Made by a program: the position numbers and the translations under genes
The notes under the pieces: generated by a model
What the model saw: only the letters and a program-made list of their open reading frames with translations
Told to the model about the DNA's origin: nothing
Database searches by the model: none
In this document: in pieces, positions 51,959 through 59,634 of the stretch
Layout: every line of letters begins with the position of its first letter
How positions within the stretch are numbered: the first letter of the stretch is position 1
From: Metabacillus indicus LMG 22858
GTDB taxonomy: Bacteria; Bacillota; Bacilli; Bacillales; Bacillaceae
Reading direction: 5' to 3'
Length of the DNA stretch: 64,000 nt
Assembly (NCBI RefSeq): GCF_000708755.2
Contig: NZ_JGVU02000001.1
Location: 310,001 to 374,000, forward strand

Positions 51959-53641
51959 ATGAAAACAGAAACGCTGATGAATATCCCTTTTCCGTGCATG
52001 ATGACTACGGACGAGCAGGTGATTGTACAGGCCAATGCCTCTTTAAAGAAGCTGAGTGGCGGTATGGAAACTGATGGACGCCATATCAATCAAGTATTTG
52101 ACGTGTGGGATGAGCTTGGCGGCGGGAAGCTGATTCAGGCTGCATGCGGCAACACCAGCTGTATTTTCATAAAAACGTCCATACAGGATTCAGCGGACTG
52201 CCTTTATATTGGCACGATTTCGACTGAGCTTGTTTCATTGATTGATGAACTGAAGGAATCAAAGCGGATTAACCGGGAACTGGATGCGATTATTGATAAT
52301 TCCTATGACGGCATTTACATAACAGATAAAGATGGGGTCACTCTCAGGACGAACCGTGCCATCGAGCGGATTACAGGCATACCAAAGGAATATTACACAG
52401 GGAAAAATGTAAACGCTCTTATTGAGCGCGGGATTCTTGAAAATTCAGTGACCCATAAAGTGATGGAAAAAAGAAGAAGCGTGTCAGTGGTGCAGCTCAA
52501 CCGGACAGGAAAAGAAACGCTGCTGACAGGAAACCCTGTCTTTAACGACAAAGGGGAAATTGAGAGCATTGTTACGAATATCAGAGATCTGTCTGAGCTG
52601 AACGATTTGCAGAATGCTCTCAGAAAAGCAACGAAACTCAATGACAGCTATAAAAGGGAAATTGAACGGCTGAAGAGTAAAAACAGCAGCATCAGTGACG
52701 TTATCATTGAGAGCGAAGAGCTTGCGGCCATTTATGAAACAGCCGACAGAATTGTCAACGTGGAAGCGACCGTCCTCATTCTTGGTGAGACAGGTGTCGG
52801 GAAGGATGTGCTTGCCCGCTACATTTACAGCAGGAGCGGGCGGTCAGATAAAGGGCGGTTTATTAAAGTGAACTGCGGGGCCATCCCGGCGGATCTTCTG
52901 GAATCCGAACTGTTTGGCTATGAAGGCGGAGCCTTTACTGGCGCAAATAAACATGGAAAGCCCGGGATGTTTGAACTTGCAGACGGAGGCGTCCTGTTTT
53001 TGGATGAGGTGGGCGAGCTTCCGCTAAATCTGCAGGTTAAGCTGCTTCGCGTGATTCAGGAGAAAGAAATTCAGCGGGTCGGTGCAACGGTTTCTAAAAA
53101 AGCAGATGTCCGGATTCTTGCTGCGACAAATAAGGACTTGAAAGAAATGGTTCAAAACGGAGAGTTCCGCGAAGATTTATTTTACCGTCTCAATGTTGTT
53201 CCAATTTTCATTCCTCCTCTCAGGAACCGGAAAAACGACATACTGCCGATTGTTACTTTCTTTTTGGAAAAAGCCAATCTGAAGTACGGCAAGAGCAAAC
53301 GGATGGATGCAGCGCTGAAAGATTTCTTTTACACCTACAGCTGGCCGGGAAATGTCCGGGAGCTTGCCAATTTGGTTGAGAGGCTTGTGCTGATCAGTGA
53401 AGAGGATGTGCTGACACATGAGAATCTGCCGGCCGAGTACAAAGGGGAAGGGCCGATTAAGCTATCTGAAATTGTCACGTTAAAAGAAGCTGCTGAACTC
53501 GCGGAAGAAAAAATCCTGACTCTTGCCGTCCAAAAATACCGGACAACCTATGAAATGGCAGAAGCTCTGGACAGCAGCCAGCCGACGATTGTCCGAAAAC
53601 TGAAGAAGTACGGACTTGCTGTCAGGCAGCCTGTCCACTAA
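51959..53641 (+). CDS. Sigma-54-dependent transcriptional activator (PAS-AAA-HTH)
   Basis: 560 aa from ATG 51959. Two PAS-like domains (about 1-95 and 105-215; the second has [20 protein letters not shown]), a short linker helix, AAA+ domain (about 255-485) with Walker A GETGVGKD (about 276), GAFTGA sigma-54-contact loop (about 324), Walker [11 protein letters not shown], and arginine finger region [11 protein letters not shown]-terminal Fis-type [23 protein letters not shown]. It binds upstream sites and opens sigma-54 promoters. The sigma-54 promoter at 57138 and its palindromes make the acyl-CoA operon the likely target. Confidence 0.9.
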   Translation: MKTETLMNIPFPCMMTTDEQVIVQANASLKKLSGGMETDGRHINQVFDVWDELGGGKLIQAACGNTSCIFIKTSIQDSADCLYIGTISTELVSLIDELKESKRINRELDAIIDNSYDGIYITDKDGVTLRTNRAIERITGIPKEYYTGKNVNALIERGILENSVTHKVMEKRRSVSVVQLNRTGKETLLTGNPVFNDKGEIESIVTNIRDLSELNDLQNALRKATKLNDSYKREIERLKSKNSSISDVIIESEELAAIYETADRIVNVEATVLILGETGVGKDVLARYIYSRSGRSDKGRFIKVNCGAIPADLLESELFGYEGGAFTGANKHGKPGMFELADGGVLFLDEVGELPLNLQVKLLRVIQEKEIQRVGATVSKKADVRILAATNKDLKEMVQNGEFREDLFYRLNVVPIFIPPLRNRKNDILPIVTFFLEKANLKYGKSKRMDAALKDFFYTYSWPGNVRELANLVERLVLISEEDVLTHENLPAEYKGEGPIKLSEIVTLKEAAELAEEKILTLAVQKYRTTYEMAEALDSSQPTIVRKLKKYGLAVRQPVH

Positions 53642-53750
53642 TTTGCCTGAGGAACGGCCTGTCGCCGGCACATCCTTCATACAATTGTCGAATATTCTGC
53701 GCTCTCCCCGTGGTACAATAAAGCATATTGAAACACAAGGAGAGAATTTT

Positions 53751-54293
53751 ATGGAACAGACACATCGCTCAGGCAAGAATTACACGGCGATTATCGTAAC
53801 CCTTTCCCTTGTCGTCAATGCCATCATCCTAGGCTTGTTCTTTTTGCCGATCGGATACGGCGGCGAGGTTACATTCGATATTCATATTTTTCCGCGGATC
53901 AATGCCGTACTGAACAGCTTCACCTTTGTCTTTTTAGTCATTGCGCTCGTATCGATTATTAAGAAAAACGTCAAGCTTCATAAAGGCTTCATACTGGCAG
54001 CCTTTACTACAACTCTGCTTTTCTGCGTGTCGTATTTGACCTATCATTACCTTTCAGTTGAAACGACCCGGTTCGGCGGAGAAGGAATCATCCGCAGCGT
54101 GTACTTCTTTATTTTAATTACACACAGCTTCCTCGCAGCCATCATTGTGCCGCTTGCGCTTTTCTCACTCGTGTGGGGATGGACTGGCCAGCTTGACAAG
54201 CACCGCAAAATTGTCCGCTGGAGCATGCCGATCTGGCTTTATGTAAGCTTTACAGGTGTTGTTGTGTATTTGATGATTTCCCCATACTATTAG
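53751..54293 (+). CDS. DUF420 membrane protein (YozB/CtaM-like)
   Basis: 180 aa from ATG 53751 (AAGGAGAG upstream). Five membrane helices; FFLPIGYGGEVTFDIHIFPR, NAVLNSFTFVFLVIALVSII, KLHKGFILAAFTTTLLFCVS, and HSFLAAIIVPLALFSLVWGW contain the His residues of DUF420. CtaM in staphylococci is needed for a haem-copper oxidase; YozB is its Bacillus relative. A similar terminal-oxidase assembly role is likely. An extended -10 (TGGTACAAT) lies near 53711-53719. Confidence 0.8.
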   Translation: MEQTHRSGKNYTAIIVTLSLVVNAIILGLFFLPIGYGGEVTFDIHIFPRINAVLNSFTFVFLVIALVSIIKKNVKLHKGFILAAFTTTLLFCVSYLTYHYLSVETTRFGGEGIIRSVYFFILITHSFLAAIIVPLALFSLVWGWTGQLDKHRKIVRWSMPIWLYVSFTGVVVYLMISPYY

Positions 54294-54295
54294 GG

Positions 54296-54321
54296 AGCTC
54301 AGCTTTTGCTGGGCTTTTTTT
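54296..54321 (+). terminator. Terminator of the DUF420 gene
   Basis: AGCTCAGC/GCTGGGCT hairpin (one mismatch) and a T-run right at the stop. Confidence 0.75.
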
Positions 54322-54379
54322 TATGTTTTCAAAAGACGGAACTATTTTTAAAAGTATAATGACTATAATAGAACTTTTT

Positions 54380-54406
54380 TGAAACTTTTCCAGCATGTGT
54401 TTCCTC
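54380..54406 (+). promoter_or_regulatory. Possible ECF-type promoter
   Basis: TGAAAC (54380-54385), 17 nt, CCTC (54403-54406) then TAA; the -10 differs from CGTC at one base. It sits 25 nt before the sigma gene, consistent with autoregulation. Two TATAAT-like sequences nearby are an alternative. Confidence 0.4.
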
Positions 54407-54430
54407 TAACAGCTGAAAGGAGAGGAAGAA

Positions 54431-54958
54431 GTGGACATACATACAGTAAAAAAAGCGATGAAAGGCAATGAAAAAGCCTTTGAAAAACTTATCAAACAGG
54501 AAAGTACAAAGCTGTATAAAACCGCGTTTATATATGTGAGAAACAAAGAAGACGCACTGGATGTTCTCCAGGACACAGTCTGCAAAGCGTTTATCTCGAT
54601 CGGAACGTTAAAGCAGCCCGAATATTTCAGTACGTGGCTTATGAAAATTTTAATCAGAACAGCCTTTGAGCTGCTGAGAAAAAAGAAGAAAGCCGTTGCC
54701 ATGGAAAGTGCGTTCCTTGAGAACGTTTCTTTTGTGCAAAAGGAAAATGACCTGGATCTTGTCCGTGCGATAAGCGGACTTAGTGAAAACTACCAGACCG
54801 TTATTCTCTTGTTTTATTATCACGATTTACCAATAAGGACGATTTCAGGCATGATGGAAAAACCGGAAAACACAGTGAAAACCTATTTGCGCAGAGCTAA
54901 AGCTGAGCTGAAAGCAGCCCTTGAAGGAGGAAAAGACCATGAACAAAAGCTGGTTTGA
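54431..54958 (+). CDS. ECF-type sigma factor (SigV-like)
   Basis: 175 aa from GTG 54431 (AAAGGAGAGG upstream). Region 2: LYKTAFIYVRNKEDALDVLQ and YFSTWLMKILIRTAFELLRK. Region 4: GLSENYQTVILLFYYHDLPI, ISGMMEKPENTVKTYLRRAK. Its end overlaps the start of the DUF4179 anti-sigma gene by 20 nt. It resembles B. subtilis SigV-type sigma factors, but orthology is not established. Confidence 0.87.
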   Translation: MDIHTVKKAMKGNEKAFEKLIKQESTKLYKTAFIYVRNKEDALDVLQDTVCKAFISIGTLKQPEYFSTWLMKILIRTAFELLRKKKKAVAMESAFLENVSFVQKENDLDLVRAISGLSENYQTVILLFYYHDLPIRTISGMMEKPENTVKTYLRRAKAELKAALEGGKDHEQKLV

Positions 54959-56273
54959 CAGTCAGATCGATGATATTGCCGTACCGGAAGACGACATAAT
55001 GGCCGCCGTGTCCCGCGGAATACATGAAGGCAAAAAACAGAAAAAGAAGAAAATGTTCGCTTCTGCCGGAGTTTTGTCAGGATCTGCAGCTGCCATCATC
55101 CTTGGAACAGGGTTTTTCTTTGCGCCAGTCAATGGGGTGCTCGCGAGTGTTCCACTGATTGGATCACTCTATGAACCGTTCTCTTCCTTTAAGATAGGAA
55201 AAGAACTTGCTTCAGCAGGACTGGTCAAGGAACTGAACGAGAAGGCTGAAAGCGGCGGAATAAGTATTACGCTGACAAGTGCTTATTATGAAGGAAATGT
55301 TGTCGGAATCACGTTTAAAGCCGAAGGGGAAAACCTGCCGGAGAAATGGAAAGAAGGCCCGAATGATCCCGCTTCCGGCTACAGCCTGTCATTATTTGAC
55401 GGCAAAGAATCCAGTCAGCTGGCGGGCAGTCATTCACTCGTTGAAACAGAAAATGGATACATTGGAACGGCTGAGTATTACTTGGATGAAAAGAAGCTTC
55501 CCTCGGACTTTACTCTTCCGTTGACATTCACTTCAATTGCCGGAGAAAAAGGTGACTGGAAATTTGAAGTACCTTTAAAGCGGATTGAACCTAAGGTACT
55601 TGCCGTAAACGGAGTGTCGAAATCAGGAAGCGAATCGGTAACTATTCAAACTGTCGCAAAAGGGAAAGCGACGACAGTGATTGAATACAAAACGATTCTT
55701 TCAAACGAATATGACCAACTCTCTTTTAAGATAAAGGATGCAGGAGGCAAAGAACAGTTTCCAGTGAGCAGCGAGGTGATCCGTTCTGAGAAAAAAGCTG
55801 GAATGATCGTCACAGACTGGCGCGTGTTATATACAGATGATCTTTTAAAAAATGAAGATGTGTTAACAGTTCTTCCTGTTATTGAAAGGGATGAGTCTCC
55901 GACAATGGCTAAACTGTCACCAGCGCTTGTCGTTGAAAGCAGCCGGTTTGGCTATCAGCTGCGCGTGGAACAGTTGAAAAGAGATGGTGATCAGCTCATT
56001 GTTGATTATCATCTTTCAAATGCTTCTGGTGAGGCATTCAAAAAGGATGTACTCCAGAACTTTGCAGAAGGGGTTTCCATCAAAAACACAGAGACTTTTA
56101 TGAACGGTAAAATAAGTATAGCTGCTGATCAGAAGGAACTCCGCTTTCAGTCGGTCTATGCCATTCCCTCTGAAACCGATATGAAAGATTTAACACTGTC
56201 TGTGCCGTTTGGTGTACTTAGCATGAACCGGCCTTCTGAAAAAATGGAGCCGATTAAAATAGAGTTGGAATAG
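54939..56273 (+). CDS. DUF4179-type anti-sigma factor
   Basis: 444 aa from ATG 54939 (GGAGGAAAAG upstream, inside the sigma gene). N-terminal cytoplasmic domain of about 35 residues (PEDDIMAAVSRGIHEGKKQ), one membrane segment (about 42-64), then a large extracytoplasmic DUF4179 domain (about 70-200) and a second beta-rich domain (about 210-444: SSRFGYQLRVEQLKRDGDQL). Similar to RsiV-like/YhdL negative effectors. It likely controls the upstream sigma factor by regulated proteolysis or signal binding. Confidence 0.82.
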   Translation: MNKSWFDSQIDDIAVPEDDIMAAVSRGIHEGKKQKKKKMFASAGVLSGSAAAIILGTGFFFAPVNGVLASVPLIGSLYEPFSSFKIGKELASAGLVKELNEKAESGGISITLTSAYYEGNVVGITFKAEGENLPEKWKEGPNDPASGYSLSLFDGKESSQLAGSHSLVETENGYIGTAEYYLDEKKLPSDFTLPLTFTSIAGEKGDWKFEVPLKRIEPKVLAVNGVSKSGSESVTIQTVAKGKATTVIEYKTILSNEYDQLSFKIKDAGGKEQFPVSSEVIRSEKKAGMIVTDWRVLYTDDLLKNEDVLTVLPVIERDESPTMAKLSPALVVESSRFGYQLRVEQLKRDGDQLIVDYHLSNASGEAFKKDVLQNFAEGVSIKNTETFMNGKISIAADQKELRFQSVYAIPSETDMKDLTLSVPFGVLSMNRPSEKMEPIKIELE

Positions 56274-56300
56274 GACGGTTTGTACCTGATATAAAATGAT

Positions 56301-56329
56301 GCTCCCAACCTATAGTTGGGGGCTTTTTT
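56301..56329 (+). terminator. Terminator of the sigma/anti-sigma operon
   Basis: GCTCCCAAC/GTTGGGGGC hairpin plus T-run. Confidence 0.85.
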
Positions 56330-56433
56330 AGTGGTGAAAACAGCAATCAGCCGCAGCAAAAAAAGAGCGAAGATGCCTCTTTTCTAGAAACCTTGTGACC
56401 AGGATACCTGCTCCATTAAAAAAAGAGGTCATC

Positions 56434-56545
56434 TCAGAGTCTCTAAACGAGCTAACAGTCCGAATCCAGTGTCTAACGATCCGAATCGCACCTCTAACAA
56501 GCGCGATACCCGGTCTAACGATCCAACTAGGCTTCTAACCGTCCA
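56434..56545. repeat. Short 21-bp-period degenerate repeats
   Basis: Repeated TCTAACgATCCgAA-like words occur about every 21 bp from about 56434 to 56545 (TCTAAACGAGC, TCTAACGATCCGAA, TCTAACAAGCGCGA, TCTAACGATCCAAC, TCTAACCGTCCAAC). They lie just before array 3. No protein-coding role is evident. Confidence 0.6.
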
Positions 56546-56561
56546 ACGCCAAATCCATGCC

Positions 56562-56955
56562 GCACCGAGTTTGTGCTGCTAACTCAAGATTAGAACACTA
56601 TCGGCTGGGCCTCGCACCGAGTTTGTGCTGCTAACTCATTTATACAACACTTTCGGGCTGGCCCCGCACTGAGTTTGTGCTTCTAAATCATGTATAGAAC
56701 ACTTTCGGTGGGGCTCCGCACTGAGTTTGTGTTGCTAAATGATTTATAGAACACTTTCGGCGGGGCTCCGCACTGAGTTTGTGCTGGTAAATCATGTATA
56801 GAACACTTTCGGCCGAGCCCCGCACCGAGTTTGTGCTGCTAACTCAAGTTTAGAACACTATCGGCTGGGCTTCGCACTGAGTTTGTGCAGCTAACTCATG
56901 CATAGAGCACTTTCGGCTTGGCCCCGCACTGAGATTGTGCTGCTAATTCATAATA
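56562..56955. repeat. Tandem array 3: eight 52-bp units with inverted-repeat core
   Basis: Unit starts are 56562, 56614, 56666, 56718, 56770, 56822, 56874 and 56926, all exactly 52 bp apart. Each unit starts GCAC(C/T)GAGTTTGTGC, where GCAC/GTGC pair, and GAGTT can also pair with AACTC further on; it continues with about 20 bp around AGAACACT and a GGC-rich end. The last copy decays. It lies upstream of the sigma-54 operon, between its regulatory region and the preceding operon's terminator. Confidence 0.92.
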
Positions 56956-57017
56956 GTCTAAAGCCAGCACCAATCAGCCCTTGATGCTCCCGAAGGTTTG
57001 GCACAGCACCCTCCATC

Positions 57018-57096
57018 ATTCATTCCTGAATCCTCTGATTCAAAAATGAATCGCAAATACCCCGTAATCTCGACAAATTCAATTCAAAAATGAATC
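57018..57096 (+). promoter_or_regulatory. Three ATTCA-N4-TGAAT palindromes (candidate upstream activator sites)
   Basis: 57018-57031 (ATTCA-TTCC-TGAAT), 57038-57051 within a longer GATTCA-AAAA-TGAATC, and 57082-57095 (ATTCA-AAAA-TGAAT). Centres are 20 and 44 bp apart. They lie about 70-150 bp upstream of the expected sigma-54 transcript start, the usual position of enhancer sites. The half-site orientation is opposite to the known FadR box. Confidence 0.7.
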
Positions 57097-57137
57097 ACCT
57101 CATTCTTTAAATCCTTTAAGATTCCCGTTTTACATCT

Positions 57138-57153
57138 TGGCACACTTCTTGCA
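57138..57153 (+). promoter_or_regulatory. Sigma-54 (SigL) promoter of the acyl-CoA operon
   Basis: TGGCACA-CTTC-TTGCA, matching the -24/-12 consensus TGGCACR-N4-TTGCW at every conserved base. The expected transcript start is near 57165, 25 nt before the ATG with GGGGG as ribosome site. Confidence 0.88.
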
Positions 57154-57189
57154 TCTATATAAGCAACAACAAAAAAGGGGGATTTAAGG

Positions 57190-58338
57190 ATGCAGGCAAC
57201 CGTCACACCGGAAATTGAACAAATGAGGAAAATGGTTAGGAGTTTTGTTGATCAGGAGGTTGAACCGTACGCTCAGCAGATTGAGGATGAGGACAGGATT
57301 CCGGATCATCTTGTGGAGCAGGCGAAGGATCTGGGACTGTTTGGGATCAGCATTCCTGAGGAGTACGGCGGTATTGGGCTGAATGCGGTCGGAAAGGCGG
57401 TCGTGCTTGAACAGCTCGGTCATACCCACAATGGGTTTGTCAGTCTGATCAGCGCTCACACTGGCATCGGAAGCACAGGACTGGTGAAGCTCGCATCAGA
57501 GCACTTAAAACAAAAATATTTGCCGGAAATGGCAGCGGGGAAAAAGATTGCTGCTTTTGCATTATCTGAGCCGGGTGCGGGATCTGATGCGACGAATCTT
57601 TCAACTCGTGCAGAAAAAAGAGGCAATCAGTGGATCTTGAACGGAACGAAGCATTTCATTACGAATGCGCCAGTTGCGGATGTGTTCACTGTTTTTGCTC
57701 TGACGGACAAGGATAAGGGAGCAAAAGGCGGAATCACCGCGTTTTTAATCGAAAAGGATTTTCCGGGATTTTCTCTTGGAAAAAAAGATAAAAAAATGGG
57801 TCTTCGCGGGTCTCATACGGCACAGCTGATTTTTGAGGACTGTATCGTTCCTGAGGAAAATGTGATTGGTGAGGTCGGGATGGGATACATGTCGGCACTG
57901 AAAATTCTCAGTGAAGGCAGGGTTGGCCTTGCTGCTAGGGCTGTCGGGTCATGCGACAAACTGATAGCGCTTTCAGCATCTTACGCAAAAGAAAGGGTAC
58001 AATTCGGAAAACCGATTGCCGACAATCAGGCGATCCAATGGATGCTTGCGGATATGGCAACTGAAACAGAGGCAGCACGTACTTTGACTTACATGGCAGC
58101 ATCTATGATTGACGAAGGGAAAAAAGTAATCAAAGAAGCATCGATGGCTAAGCTTTTTGCATCCGACGTTTTTAACCGCGTTGCGGACAAAGCGGTACAG
58201 ATTCACGGCGGGATGGGCTATGTTTCCGACTATCCGGTTGAGCGCTTTTACCGTGATGCGCGAATTACTAAGATTTATGAAGGAACGAACGAAATTCAGC
58301 GTCTGATCATTGCTAGACGCGTGCTTGAAGAAAATTAG
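57190..58338 (+). CDS. Acyl-CoA dehydrogenase, first gene of the sigma-54 operon
   Basis: 382 aa. FALSEPGAGSDATNLSTRAE (about 118-137) is signature 1; KMGLRGSHTAQLIFEDCIVP (about 200-219) and GRVGLAARAVGSCDKLIALS follow; RITKIYEGTNEIQRLIIARR (about 358-377) has the catalytic Glu. It introduces the alpha-beta double bond of a short- or branched-chain acyl-CoA. GGGGG lies 8 nt before ATG. First gene downstream of the sigma-54 promoter, 18 nt before the carrier gene. Confidence 0.92.
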   Translation: MQATVTPEIEQMRKMVRSFVDQEVEPYAQQIEDEDRIPDHLVEQAKDLGLFGISIPEEYGGIGLNAVGKAVVLEQLGHTHNGFVSLISAHTGIGSTGLVKLASEHLKQKYLPEMAAGKKIAAFALSEPGAGSDATNLSTRAEKRGNQWILNGTKHFITNAPVADVFTVFALTDKDKGAKGGITAFLIEKDFPGFSLGKKDKKMGLRGSHTAQLIFEDCIVPEENVIGEVGMGYMSALKILSEGRVGLAARAVGSCDKLIALSASYAKERVQFGKPIADNQAIQWMLADMATETEAARTLTYMAASMIDEGKKVIKEASMAKLFASDVFNRVADKAVQIHGGMGYVSDYPVERFYRDARITKIYEGTNEIQRLIIARRVLEEN

Positions 58339-58356
58339 GCGACTGGGGGAATCAAC

Positions 58357-59622
58357 ATGCGCTGGACTGTGCTTGTACTGCTGTTTTTCGGAATGTTCAT
58401 TAACTTTGCTGATAAATCCATTACTGGACTTGCGGCTGTGCCGATTATGAAGGAATTTAATCTTTCCTATGCCGACTGGGGTCTTGTGGGAAGCAGCTAT
58501 TACTGGCTGTATCCGGTGACGGGTATTTTCGGGGCTGCCTGGGCAGACAGAGTCGGAGCGAAGAAGGTTCTCGGTTTTCTGATGCTTACGTGGGCTGTGC
58601 TGCAGATTGGAGTACTGGCCATTGCCGGTCTTCCGCTTCTTTTGCTTTACCGGTTTTTGCTCGGAGCCTTTGAAGGTCCGTTCAGTCCGATTGCCTATAA
58701 TCACGCCAATACGTGGTTTCCGCCGAAGCTTCGCGGCCTGGCAAATTCCGTTGTCGTTTCAGGAGCAACTCTTGGAGCCATGGTCGCCGCTCCGATTTTA
58801 GTCGCCCTGATACACATGTTCGGCTGGAGGGTTGCGTTTGCAGTTCTTGGTCTGGCAAGCATTGTGTGGTTTGTGGCGATTCAGTTTACTAGAGATGTTC
58901 CTCGTGCAGATGAGCTTGAAGAAGAGGAAAAGCCAAAAGTGAAAAAACTCGAAAAACTTGATTTGAAAGCATTTATGCTGATGCTGTCAAAACCTTCCGC
59001 CCTTTTTACGACGCTTGCTTATTTTTCAACCTATCTTCTTGTCGTCTGGTTTGCCGTCTGGCTCCCTGTTTACCTTGTGAAGGTTGTCAATATGAGCAGC
59101 ATGGAGATGGGTTATGCCGTTTCTGGCATTGGTCTCGTTTCAGTCGGCGTTTATATCGGAGTATCTGTTTTATCAGACAGAATGTTTAAGAAAAACAAAG
59201 ACTGGAAGACCTCGCGTGTTTATGTTGTCGGTTACGCCATGATTATCGGGGCAGTGCTTCTTGCTTCTACTGCTCTTGTCACAAACGCTGTCTGGGTCAT
59301 CATCGCGATGTGCCTTGCTAAAGGTCTTACATACGCCATCCTGACGATAGGACCGACGATCATGATTCAGCTTCTGCCTGACAGGGGAAATCTTATGACG
59401 AGTATTCTGACGTCTTCAGGGAATCTTGCGGGAATTGTAGGTCCGCTTATTACAGGGTATATCGTTGCTGCCGGCGGAGAAAACAGTGCAGCAGGGTTCG
59501 ACTGGTCCATCTTGTTTATGGCCGGACTGATCGTTTTGTTCGGAGTCTTATTTACTGCATTTGTCAGACCGCAGCAGAAAATCGATTTTGCGCCCGAGCA
59601 GCAGGCCGCAATTGGCAAGTAG
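58357..59622 (+). CDS. MFS carboxylate-type transporter (ACS family)
   Basis: 421 aa, about 12 membrane segments. FGAAWADRVGAKKV (about 57-70) is MFS motif A; FLLGAFEGPFSPIAYNHANT and PPKLRGLANSVVVSGATLGA (about 98-140) match anion:cation symporter (ExuT/hexuronate-like) members that carry organic acids with protons. Placed in the operon between the dehydrogenase and acyl-CoA ligase, it likely imports the carboxylic acid that the ligase activates. Confidence 0.85.
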   Translation: MRWTVLVLLFFGMFINFADKSITGLAAVPIMKEFNLSYADWGLVGSSYYWLYPVTGIFGAAWADRVGAKKVLGFLMLTWAVLQIGVLAIAGLPLLLLYRFLLGAFEGPFSPIAYNHANTWFPPKLRGLANSVVVSGATLGAMVAAPILVALIHMFGWRVAFAVLGLASIVWFVAIQFTRDVPRADELEEEEKPKVKKLEKLDLKAFMLMLSKPSALFTTLAYFSTYLLVVWFAVWLPVYLVKVVNMSSMEMGYAVSGIGLVSVGVYIGVSVLSDRMFKKNKDWKTSRVYVVGYAMIIGAVLLASTALVTNAVWVIIAMCLAKGLTYAILTIGPTIMIQLLPDRGNLMTSILTSSGNLAGIVGPLITGYIVAAGGENSAAGFDWSILFMAGLIVLFGVLFTAFVRPQQKIDFAPEQQAAIGK

Positions 59623-59634
59623 GGGGTATACATT

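Noticed and set aside
54380-54406. Perfect ECF promoter before the SigV-like gene
   Set aside because: Only a partial match (CCTC instead of CGTC, 17-nt spacer); kept as a low-confidence feature, not a claim.
57018-57096. FadR operators upstream of the acyl-CoA operon
   Set aside because: The known Bacillus FadR box has TGAAT...ATTCA order; here the half-sites are ATTCA-N4-TGAAT, the reverse order, and they sit where sigma-54 enhancers lie.
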